From positions 1 through 64,000 of the forward strand of contig NZ_JBPSEG010000007.1 of assembly GCF_051488665.1 (NCBI RefSeq): a stretch of 64,000 bases of DNA. The letters run 5' to 3'. The position numbers and the translations under genes were made by a program. The notes under the pieces were generated by a model. It was not told where the DNA came from. It did not search any database and worked only from the letters and a program-made list of their open reading frames with translations. Below, piece after piece: positions 8,399-14,349 of this stretch; the first letter of the stretch is position 1; every line of letters starts with the position of its first letter. The DNA is from Melioribacter sp051488665. Its GTDB lineage: Bacteria > Bacteroidota > Ignavibacteria > Ignavibacteriales > Melioribacteraceae.

Positions 8399-8641
8399 TT
8401 ATAAATTTTCTTTCAGCCAGTGTTCGAGCGTCGATTTGGTGGGTAATTTACCGCTCGAAAGCACTTTCCCGTTAACCACCAGCCCGGGAGTAATCATAAT
8501 GCCGTAATCGGCGAATTTCATCGGGTCTGTTATCTTTTCGATGTTGGCGGGAATGTTATTTTCTTCTACGACTTCTTTAACCAGGTTTTCGAGTTTGATG
8601 CAATTGGCGCATCCCGGTCCGAGTACTTTAATATCGAGCAT
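8399..8641 (-). CDS. Small thioredoxin (redox-active disulfide protein 2 type)
   Basis: An 80-residue thioredoxin-fold protein with a CxxC pair in GPGCANCIKLE at residues 8-18 and the cis-Pro region MITPGLVVNGKVLSSGK. It lacks the extra N-terminal strand of full thioredoxins, like the MTH895/redox-active disulfide protein 2 family. Its start codon shares a base with the stop of arsC. The adjacent ArsC is of the thioredoxin-dependent type, so this protein is a plausible dedicated reductant for it; that is inference from position. Confidence 0.85.
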   Translation of the reverse strand: MLDIKVLGPGCANCIKLENLVKEVVEENNIPANIEKITDPMKFADYGIMITPGLVVNGKVLSSGKLPTKSTLEHWLKENL

Positions 8642-9075
8642 TACTGTTCCTCCTTTTGTTTTTCGTTTATATAAAATTGATAAAAATCACGCTTGATTTC
8701 GTCGCGTATTCTGCGGAAAGTATTCAATATTTCTTCTTCCGTTCCGGTGGCTTCGGCAGGATCTTCGAAACCGATATGGAGTTGATGTTTTACTTTGCCC
8801 ATGAAGACCGGACATGTTTCCTTTGCATTGTCGCAGACGGTTATGACATAATCGAATGATTGATTAATGAATTCGTCTACGTTTTTCGGATAGTTATGTG
8901 ACAAATCGATGCCGGCTTCTTTCATTACTTTTACTGCATTCGGATGCACTTGCGATGAGGGATTTGTACCGGCGGAATAAACTTCCAGCTCGGGATCGAA
9001 CGATTTAAGAAAACCTTCCGCCATTTGACTGCGGCAGGAATTGCCGGTGCAAAGTATTAATATTCTTTTTTTCAT
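8641..9075 (-). CDS. arsC: Arsenate reductase, thioredoxin-coupled low-molecular-weight phosphatase type
   Basis: A 144-residue enzyme that reduces arsenate to arsenite. The phosphatase loop CTGNSCR (C9-x5-R15) and the two relay cysteines C81 and C88 in VCDNAKETCPVF match the Staphylococcus aureus-type, thioredoxin-linked ArsC and not the glutaredoxin type. The DP loop (GFEDPAEA) is present. It sits second in the transcript after the permease, and a thioredoxin gene follows it directly. Confidence 0.95.
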   Translation of the reverse strand: MKKRILILCTGNSCRSQMAEGFLKSFDPELEVYSAGTNPSSQVHPNAVKVMKEAGIDLSHNYPKNVDEFINQSFDYVITVCDNAKETCPVFMGKVKHQLHIGFEDPAEATGTEEEILNTFRRIRDEIKRDFYQFYINEKQKEEQ

Positions 9076-9121
9076 TTTATTCCTTTCAAATTATTTTTCT
9101 TATTATGATAGTATTAACCAA

Positions 9122-10423
9122 CTAAAACAAGGCTCCGTATATCAATCCGCTGATTGTAGCCATAATTACGACAAGGGATACATAAACGACGGTTTTTTGT
9201 GTGCCGACGACTCCGCGGATAACGAGCATGTTCGGTAAAGACAAAGCGGGACCTGCCAATAAAAGAGCGAGCGCGGGGCCTTTTCCCATTCCGTTATTTA
9301 TCAATCCTTGAAGTATTGGAATTTCGGTTAAAGTGGCAAAATACATAAACGCTCCGGTTATCGAAGCAAAGAAATTCGAAAAGAGGGAATTCCCTCCAAC
9401 CAGCGTATAAATCCACTCTTTCGGAATAATACCGCCGTTACCTTCTGCCGAACCGAGTAAAAACCCAGCTGCCAGAACGCCGGCGCCCAGCAAAGGCATA
9501 ATCTGTTTTGTAAAGCCCCAAGTTTCTCCGAGCCACTGATTCGCTTCTCCCTCAGTGAATGTAAGCGCCAATCCGGTTGCAATTATTGCAATTACAAAAG
9601 GAATAGTAGGATTGTTATTGAAAATCAAGGCGGATATAATCACAGCGGCTGCGCCTGCCAGTACGTATTGCGCTTTCACCTTTACGATATAAATAAGCGA
9701 TAATGCAAGTCCTATTCCGAAGAGCGAGGTTATGTACCATTTGTTTGCGTACATAAAATACCAGAATCCGTCGGTTTCGTCGGGTTTGCCCCAATTGACG
9801 AAAACAAGTATAGCCACAAGAATGAAAAAATGAATCGTTGTCTGCCACAATGGTCTGTCGTCCTGAATCTCCGGCATTGCAAGTTGAGCTTCAGCTTTTT
9901 CTTTTTCTTCTTTTCGATATATAAACGCCATTATCAATCCGATAACCACGCTGAACAATACCGCTCCAATGACTCTCGCTGCGCCGAGTTCGAACCCGAG
10001 AATTCTGGCGGTAAGAATTATTGCCAGAATATTGATTGCAGGTCCCGAATAAAGAAAAGCTATTGCAGGTCCCAGTCCGGCTCCTCTTTTATGAATGCTC
10101 GAAAAAAGAGGAAGCACCGTGCAGGAGCAAACGGCTAAGATTGTGCCGGAAACCGAAGCGATTAAATAGGCTTTCCATTTTTTTGCATTTGCTCCGAAAT
10201 GTTTTACAACCGAGGCTTGACTTATAAATACGGCGATCACGCCGGCAATAAAAAATGCCGGAACCAAACAGAGAAGAACGTGTTCCTGAGCGTACCATTT
10301 GGCAAGCGCAAATGCATCTACTATCGCGTTACGGAACGTTTCGGTTTCGATCGGCATAAAGTAAGCGAAGATGAAAAATGCCGTAATCCACAGAAATGAT
10401 TTGTATTCTTCTTTCCAGTTCAT
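9122..10423 (-). CDS. ArsP/SO_0444-type permease (DUF318)
   Basis: A 433-residue membrane protein of the permease/DUF318 family with roughly ten or eleven hydrophobic segments in two halves. The first half carries the diagnostic VCSCTVLPLF motif near residue 100 followed by SGPAINI, and the second half ends with LLAGPALSLPNMLVI, the pseudo-repeat of that motif. Family members export organoarsenicals (ArsP) or copper/zinc. Position between arsR and arsC, with an ArsR operator at its promoter, argues for an arsenic compound as substrate. Confidence 0.85.
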   Translation of the reverse strand: MNWKEEYKSFLWITAFFIFAYFMPIETETFRNAIVDAFALAKWYAQEHVLLCLVPAFFIAGVIAVFISQASVVKHFGANAKKWKAYLIASVSGTILAVCSCTVLPLFSSIHKRGAGLGPAIAFLYSGPAINILAIILTARILGFELGAARVIGAVLFSVVIGLIMAFIYRKEEKEKAEAQLAMPEIQDDRPLWQTTIHFFILVAILVFVNWGKPDETDGFWYFMYANKWYITSLFGIGLALSLIYIVKVKAQYVLAGAAAVIISALIFNNNPTIPFVIAIIATGLALTFTEGEANQWLGETWGFTKQIMPLLGAGVLAAGFLLGSAEGNGGIIPKEWIYTLVGGNSLFSNFFASITGAFMYFATLTEIPILQGLINNGMGKGPALALLLAGPALSLPNMLVIRGVVGTQKTVVYVSLVVIMATISGLIYGALF

Positions 10424-10437
10424 AAATTATCTCAAAT

Positions 10438-10457
10438 ATTTCGTTAAATAGCGAAAT
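10438..10457. promoter_or_regulatory. ArsR operator 2, upstream of the permease gene
   Basis: ATTTCGTTAAATAGCGAAAT is an imperfect palindrome that matches the palindrome upstream of arsR at 17 of 20 positions, including both outer ATTTCG/CGAAAT arms. It lies 15 bases upstream of the permease start and just beyond the arsR stop. This suggests a second ArsR-controlled promoter or a site for autoregulation of the main operon. Confidence 0.7.
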
Positions 10458-10461
10458 GTAA

Positions 10462-10806
10462 TTAAAAACATATTGTATGGCGATTTATGTTCATTACTTT
10501 TTCTTTGTCCTTGATAATGATTTTTTCGTCTGCTATCCAGAAATCGAGCGAGCTGAGAATAGAACTTATTCTGGGGTCCGACGGACGCGGGTTTATCATA
10601 TAGTTGACCCATTTGCCTTCCTTTTCTTCTACAATAAACCCTGCTTCTTTTAGTATTTTAAGATGTTGGGATACGGTTGAAGTCGCCAGTCCAAGTATCT
10701 CGGTGATCTCGCAAACGCAAAGGGGACGGCTTTGGAGTATTTTTAATGTGCGCAATCTGTTTAAATCGGAAAGCGCCTTGAAAATTTGTACCGATTGATT
10801 TTTCAT
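10462..10806 (-). CDS. arsR: Arsenite-responsive repressor, ArsR family
   Basis: A 114-residue winged-helix repressor. The metal-binding box is SRPLCVCEIT, with C30 and C32 in the alpha-3 position used by classical ArsR to bind As(III). The recognition helix follows as LATSTVSQHLKILKEAGF, and the wing as EEKEGKWVNYMI. It heads the arsenic operon and is flanked on both sides by copies of a 20-base palindrome, the likely operators. The C-terminus is slightly longer than usual and ends with a lone cysteine (C113), which could be a third ligand. Confidence 0.93.
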   Translation of the reverse strand: MKNQSVQIFKALSDLNRLRTLKILQSRPLCVCEITEILGLATSTVSQHLKILKEAGFIVEEKEGKWVNYMINPRPSDPRISSILSSLDFWIADEKIIIKDKEKVMNINRHTICF

Positions 10807-10814
10807 AAAAACTC

Positions 10815-10834
10815 ATTTCGTTAATTACCGAAAT
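10815..10834. promoter_or_regulatory. ArsR operator 1, upstream of arsR
   Basis: ATTTCGTTAATTACCGAAAT is a near-perfect palindrome 8 bases upstream of the arsR start codon. The same box recurs at 10438-10457. Position and symmetry are typical of an ArsR-family operator. Confidence 0.75.
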
Positions 10835-10887
10835 GTAACCAGGACGGGCGTTAATTTCAAGGGGATTTTTAAAAATTACGAGGATAT

Positions 10888-10916
10888 TTGGCGGATTTCT
10901 ATTAATATTTTAGATT
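10888..10916 (+). promoter_or_regulatory. Candidate promoter of the structured RNA
   Basis: TTGGCG at 10888-10893 and TAGATT at 10911-10916 are separated by 17 bases, which puts a start near 10922, just ahead of the first helix of the RNA. The -10 is identical to the one proposed upstream of the first gene in the window. Confidence 0.4.
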
Positions 10917-10921
10917 GAGAT

Positions 10922-11135
10922 GGTTCTTTAAATTCTTTTCTCCGAGTTGCATCCTCTAAGGAGTTGTACTCTATGAGATGCAACCGATAGGGTTGGTCCG
11001 GAAACGGATTAGCCTGCCGGTTCGCCGATTCTGTTCGGCAGAACGCTTTGCAAAGGAGAATTAAAAAATAGATTGACTAATTAATCAGGTTAAGTCTATG
11101 ATTTTGAAACCCCGCACTGCAAAGCGGGGTTTTTT
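10922..11135 (+). ncRNA. Structured RNA with GAAA tetraloop and 11-nt receptor-like motif; riboswitch or small RNA, class unknown
   Basis: The plus strand folds by eye into four helices. P1 pairs 10938-10943 with 11055-11060. P2 pairs 10946-10952 with 10978-10984, extended by 10954-10956 with 10975-10977 and a hairpin 10960-10964/10968-10972. P3 pairs 10991-11000 with 11005-11014 around a GAAA loop. P4 pairs 11020-11028 with 11035-11044 with one bulge. The internal loop in P2 reads UCUAAG/UAUGA, the GAAA tetraloop 11-nt receptor with one C-G replaced by U-A, so P3 can dock on P2. A terminator ends the RNA at about 11135. Downstream genes make molybdenum cofactor, so a Moco-responsive leader is possible, but I cannot match it to a known class. 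Confidence 0.6.
11110..11135 (+). terminator. Rho-independent terminator after the structured RNA
   Basis: A six-base stem CCCCGC (11110-11115)/GCGGGG (11124-11129) with an 8-base loop is followed by a run of six T. It can end a stand-alone RNA or act as the expression platform of a riboswitch. Confidence 0.85.
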
Positions 11136-11146
11136 GTTATTGTAAT

Positions 11147-11271
11147 GTCATTCCCGTGCAAGAGGGAATCCAGAAACAGGAATAGAATGGCAGAAATGGT
11201 TAGAATGGATCCCGCTTTCGCGGGTATGACAGTGAAAGATGAAATTGTCATTCCCGTGTAAACGGGAATCA
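11147..11271. repeat. Cluster of three CATTCCCG palindromic repeats
   Basis: GTCATTCCCGTGCAAGAGGGAATCC at 11147-11171, its inverted counterpart TGGATCCCGCTTTCGCGGGTATGACA at 11206-11231 and GTCATTCCCGTGTAAACGGGAATC at 11247-11270 are copies of the widespread GTCATTCCCG(N)CGGGAATC palindrome. The first two face each other as a unit with inverted ends. Each copy can form a hairpin. They lie between the structured RNA and the CMD gene. Confidence 0.8.
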
Positions 11272-11345
11272 AGATATATGCAATTATTGCAGAAATATTA
11301 TTTATGCATTTACTACATAAAACATTTATAAAGGAGATTAGAATT

Positions 11346-11663
11346 ATGTCGCAAATACCAAAACGATATAGGAAATTCACGGAAGATTATCCGGATGTAG
11401 CAAAAGCATACGAACAACTTGGAGAGGCGGTTCACGCCGCCGGTCCGCTTGACGAAAAAACGAGAGCTTTAATAAAGCTTGCAATATCAACCGGCGCGCG
11501 ATTGGAAGGCGCAGTTCACTCACACGCACGCAAAGCTTTGAAAGCAGGATGCACCGCGGAGGAAATGAGACACGTTGCAATGCTCTCACTGCCGACAATC
11601 GGTTTGCCTTCGATGATGGCTGCATTGAGCTGGATAGACGATATACTCGAGAGTAAAAAATGA
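11346..11663 (+). CDS. Carboxymuconolactone decarboxylase/AhpD-like family protein
   Basis: A 105-residue CMD-family protein with the conserved helix motif EGAVHSHARKALKAG and the MRHVAMLSLPTIG segment. The AhpD CxxC pair is absent, so it is not a peroxidase partner of the AhpD type; the histidines of the HSHAR motif remain. The start at 11346 was chosen over an upstream ATG in frame because an AAAGGAG site at 11331-11337 precedes it and because homologous domains begin here. Its stop overlaps the start of the next gene by four bases, so it is translationally coupled with the transporter. The function in a molybdenum cofactor run is not evident. Confidence 0.8.
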   Translation: MSQIPKRYRKFTEDYPDVAKAYEQLGEAVHAAGPLDEKTRALIKLAISTGARLEGAVHSHARKALKAGCTAEEMRHVAMLSLPTIGLPSMMAALSWIDDILESKK

Positions 11664-12184
11664 TTCAAAGCGTTTTTGATCTTTTCTGGTCGTTCGTAAA
11701 GGTAGGCTCTTTCTCTTTCGGCGGAGCGTATTCGCTTATTCCCTTGATCGAAAAAGAAGTGGTCGAGAATCATCACTGGCTGAGTCGCGACGAATTCATT
11801 AAAGTGCTCGGTATGGTTGAAATTTTCCCGGGCGCAATTTCGATTAAATTTGCTACATATACGGGATACAAAACTGCGGGAATAGCGGGCGCCGTAGCCG
11901 CAAATCTTGGCAATATTCTTACTCCCGCCGTATTGATACTCTTGTTCACATACATTTATTCGATTTACGAAAAAAACATTCTTGTTACAAAAGCGTTTAA
12001 CGGAATTAAATATGCCGTAATCGGAATGATCGCCGCAATTATGTATCAATACGCAGTCAAAAACGGAGGAACCTGGCAGGAATATTTGCTTCTCGCCGTC
12101 GGCGCGGGGCTTGTTCTTTTTTTCAAACTGCACCCGGCATATGTTGTGGTTATTGCCGCGGTTATTGGAATAATGTTGTTATGA
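11660..12184 (+). CDS. Half-size CHR-family (chromate transporter-like) membrane protein
   Basis: This 174-residue protein is a single CHR domain. The start FWSFVKVGSFSFGGAYSLIPLIEKEVV and the GMVEIFPGAISIKFATYTGYKTAGIAGAVAANLG segment are the two conserved CHR motifs, followed by four hydrophobic segments. Short CHR proteins normally work as pairs of two different halves coded side by side; only one is present here. Chromate, sulfate and molybdate are similar oxyanions, and the gene sits directly upstream of moaA, so an oxyanion role linked to molybdenum is worth considering, though this is inference. Confidence 0.83.
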   Translation: MIQSVFDLFWSFVKVGSFSFGGAYSLIPLIEKEVVENHHWLSRDEFIKVLGMVEIFPGAISIKFATYTGYKTAGIAGAVAANLGNILTPAVLILLFTYIYSIYEKNILVTKAFNGIKYAVIGMIAAIMYQYAVKNGGTWQEYLLLAVGAGLVLFFKLHPAYVVVIAAVIGIMLL

Positions 12185-12213
12185 AATGCACAATTTGATA
12201 ATAATAATATAAC

Positions 12214-13212
12214 ATGATGAAACTTACGGATAAATTCGGAAGAGTACACGATTACGTGCGCATATCTCTGATCGATAAATGCAATCTCAATTGTATTTAT
12301 TGCAATCCCTCAAATTCACTCGTTCGTTACGAAGCAAACAGCTCGATTCTTTCTTATGAAGAGTTGTATCGTTTAATTAGCATTTTTGTAAAAGACCTCG
12401 GAGTTAAAAAAATTCGTTTTACGGGCGGCGAACCGCTCATTAGAAAAGATGTAATTAAATTTTTTGAAATGATTTATCCTCTAAAAAAACAATACGGATT
12501 TGAAATCGGAATTACAACCAACGGGGCTCAACTTACCGATAAAATCGAATCGCTCAAATCCCTGGGCGTTGATAAACTAAACATCAGTCTCGATACTCTA
12601 AACAGTCGAAAATTTATAGCGATCACGGGGAAAGATTTATTTTACCGGACTGTTACGGCAATCGAAAAAGCTGTCGCGCTAAATTTCAAAGCCGTTAAGG
12701 TGAATATGGTTGTCGTTAAAAATATTAACGATGAAGAACTGACTGACTTTGTTGAATACTTCAAATCTTATCCCGTCGAACTTCGTTTTATTGAATATAT
12801 GCCGTTTACTGGGAATCAATGGGACGATTCGAAATTCTTAAGCTGGAAAGAAATGAAGGCGCGAATAGAAGAAAAATTTGTCCTTAATGAAATTGAAAGC
12901 GACGGTAAAGTATCCAAAGATTTTTTGGTGGAAGGAGAAAACTTAAAACTCGGATTCATTAGTTCAATCTCGGATCATTTCTGCGACAGCTGTAACCGTT
13001 TGCGAATAACCGCTACGGGAAAAATTAAAAATTGTCTGTTCGCAAATCCCTCGGAATTAAGTTTGAAATCTTTGCTATCCGGCGAATCGACAAGCGACGA
13101 AACAATCATTAATTTCATTCTTAATTCGTTGAACTCGAAAAGGATGAAACATCCGGGCGCGAACGAATTGACAAAATTAAATCAAAACAATATGATGAGC
13201 ATAGGCGGATGA
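12214..13212 (+). CDS. moaA: GTP 3',8-cyclase (molybdenum cofactor biosynthesis protein A)
   Basis: This 332-residue radical SAM enzyme starts molybdopterin synthesis by rearranging GTP, which MoaC then converts to cyclic pyranopterin monophosphate. The N-terminal cluster motif is C23-x3-C27-x2-C30 (KCNLNCIYC). The GTP-side cluster is C257, C260 and C274 in FCDSCNRLRITATGKIKNCLF, as expected. The FTGGEPLIR motif is present. The C-terminal GG tail (MSIGG) that is needed for activity is intact. The stop overlaps the moaC start by four bases. No ribosome site is obvious; AUG at 12214 or 12217 are equivalent. Confidence 0.96.
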   Translation: MMKLTDKFGRVHDYVRISLIDKCNLNCIYCNPSNSLVRYEANSSILSYEELYRLISIFVKDLGVKKIRFTGGEPLIRKDVIKFFEMIYPLKKQYGFEIGITTNGAQLTDKIESLKSLGVDKLNISLDTLNSRKFIAITGKDLFYRTVTAIEKAVALNFKAVKVNMVVVKNINDEELTDFVEYFKSYPVELRFIEYMPFTGNQWDDSKFLSWKEMKARIEEKFVLNEIESDGKVSKDFLVEGENLKLGFISSISDHFCDSCNRLRITATGKIKNCLFANPSELSLKSLLSGESTSDETIINFILNSLNSKRMKHPGANELTKLNQNNMMSIGG

Positions 13213-13691
13213 AAAAGAAATTATCGCACGTTGACGGCAAAGGCAAAGCTAATATGGTTGACGTTACCGGCAAGGAAATTACAGTTAGAACTGCCGAAGC
13301 GTATGCAGAAGTAAAGTTGTCGAACGAGGTTTTTAATGCCGTTAAAAATAACGAAATATCAAAAGGCGACGTTCTTTCGATTGCAAAATTCGCAGGCATA
13401 CAGGCTGCTAAAAAGACAAGCGAATTAATCCCGCTTTGCCACAATATTTTTATTTCTAAAATAGACGTAAATCTGAAATTAAATTCCGACAAAAATTCTG
13501 TTGAGATTACTTCGTTTGCAAAAACAAACGCTCAAACCGGAATTGAAATGGAAGCTTTAACTGCTGTGTCAATTGCGGCGCTTACGGTATACGATATGTG
13601 TAAAGCGATCGACAAATCTACGGTCATAGGCGAAATTAAATTATTGAGTAAAACCGGAGGTAAAAGTGGAAACTTTTTTAGAGGCAAATAA
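13209..13691 (+). CDS. moaC: Cyclic pyranopterin monophosphate synthase
   Basis: A 160-residue MoaC. Family landmarks include GKANMVDVTGKE at residues 12-25, KKTSELIPLCHNI near residue 75, and EMEALTAVSIAALTVYDMCKAIDK near residues 113-136 with the catalytic lysine of the family. The start overlaps moaA by four bases. The gene overlaps the next gene, MOSC, by 26 bases, and a good GGAGG for that gene lies within the moaC end. Confidence 0.96.
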   Translation: MKKKLSHVDGKGKANMVDVTGKEITVRTAEAYAEVKLSNEVFNAVKNNEISKGDVLSIAKFAGIQAAKKTSELIPLCHNIFISKIDVNLKLNSDKNSVEITSFAKTNAQTGIEMEALTAVSIAALTVYDMCKAIDKSTVIGEIKLLSKTGGKSGNFFRGK

Positions 13692-14241
13692 AACTCAGAC
13701 CCGCCCGTCAGTCGGACAGGTTGATCAGATTAATCCGGATCCAAAAATCAGCGAAAATCAGCCCAATCAGGCGAGCTTGCGTTCTATAGATCCGCGCGGT
13801 AAAGTTGTCGCCATTTCGATAAGCAAGAAAAAAGGAATACCAAAAACAAATGTTAAATCTGCAAAACTGATTGAAGAGTATGGAATTGAAGGAGATATAC
13901 ACGCTGGCAACTGGCATCGCCAGGTAAGTTTTCTGGCGCTCGAGAGCATAGATAAAATGAGAAAAAAAGGATTGCCGAGTCTTCGTCCCGGCGCATTTGC
14001 AGAAAATATTACTACGGAATTTCTTGAGCTGCCGGAGTTGCAAATAGGAACAAGAATTAAAATCGGCAATGAAGTTCAACTGGAAATTACCCAAATAGGA
14101 AAAGAATGCCACAGCAAATGCGCCATCTTTGTAAAAGTGGGTGATTGCGTAATGCCACGTGAAGGAATCTTCGCAAAAGTAATCCGTGGCGGAGAGATTT
14201 TTGTCGGCGATATTATTGAGATAATTAGAGATTATCAATAA
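13666..14241 (+). CDS. MOSC domain protein with a repeat-derived N-terminal extension
   Basis: A 191-residue protein starting with GTG at 13666 under a GGAGG site at 13656-13660. The MOSC domain starts near residue 45 (GKVVAISISKKKGIPK) and contains GDIHAGNWHRQVSFLALESI and the cysteine motif GKECHSKCAIF. MOSC domains bind the molybdenum cofactor or handle sulfur transfer to it. Residues 11-45 are coded by a dispersed DNA repeat, and a second copy of that repeat follows the gene. A TTG at 13777, near the natural domain start, is an alternative with only a weak site. It sits between moaC and moeA in the run. Confidence 0.82.
   Translation: METFLEANKTQTRPSVGQVDQINPDPKISENQPNQASLRSIDPRGKVVAISISKKKGIPKTNVKSAKLIEEYGIEGDIHAGNWHRQVSFLALESIDKMRKKGLPSLRPGAFAENITTEFLELPELQIGTRIKIGNEVQLEITQIGKECHSKCAIFVKVGDCVMPREGIFAKVIRGGEIFVGDIIEIIRDYQ
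13696..13800. repeat. Dispersed repeat, copy A, inside the MOSC gene
   Basis: This stretch (CAGACCCGCCCGTCAGTCGG, AGGTTGATCAGATTAAT, AATCAGCGAAAATCAGCCCAATCAG, GCGTTCTAT) matches 14255-14330 in order. It resembles the ATCAGCG-rich repeats common between genes of Bacteroidota and Chlorobiota. Confidence 0.65.
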
Positions 14242-14254
14242 AACGCGGATGACG

Positions 14255-14330
14255 CAGACCCGCACGCCGGTCGGGTTGAACAGATTTAATAATCAGCGAA
14301 CATAAGTACAGTCAAGTAAATCAGCGTTCT
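14255..14330. repeat. Dispersed repeat, copy B, between MOSC and moeA
   Basis: CAGACCCGCACGCCGGTCGGGTTGAACAGATT followed by AATAATCAGCGAA and AATCAGCGTTCTGT match copy A at 13696-13800 in the same order, with a shorter middle. The repeat occupies most of the 108-base gap before moeA. Confidence 0.65.
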
Positions 14331-14349
14331 GTAAAAAGTGGAGTAATAG

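Larger units (their letters stand above)
10807..11345. other. Intergenic region with ArsR operator, structured RNA, terminator and repeats
   Basis: This 539-base gap contains no protein gene I can support. It holds the arsR operator, a promoter and structured RNA with terminator on the plus strand, and a cluster of CATTCCCG palindromic repeats; each is listed separately. The last 40 bases carry the ribosome site of the CMD gene. Confidence 0.8.

Noticed and set aside
10922..11135. Signal recognition particle RNA, because of GGTCCGGAAACGGA
   Set aside because: The conserved AGCA on the 3' side of the SRP loop is missing (UUAG instead), and the RNA folds into four arms and not a rod.
10922..11135. 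c-di-GMP-I riboswitch, because of GAAA loop and receptor
   Set aside because: The tetraloop comes after the receptor here, the reverse of that class, and the conserved ACGCA-AAGCC core is absent.
11304..11345. Upstream ATG start for the CMD protein
   Set aside because: The extra residues look non-coding, and a good AAAGGAG sits just before the ATG at 11346.
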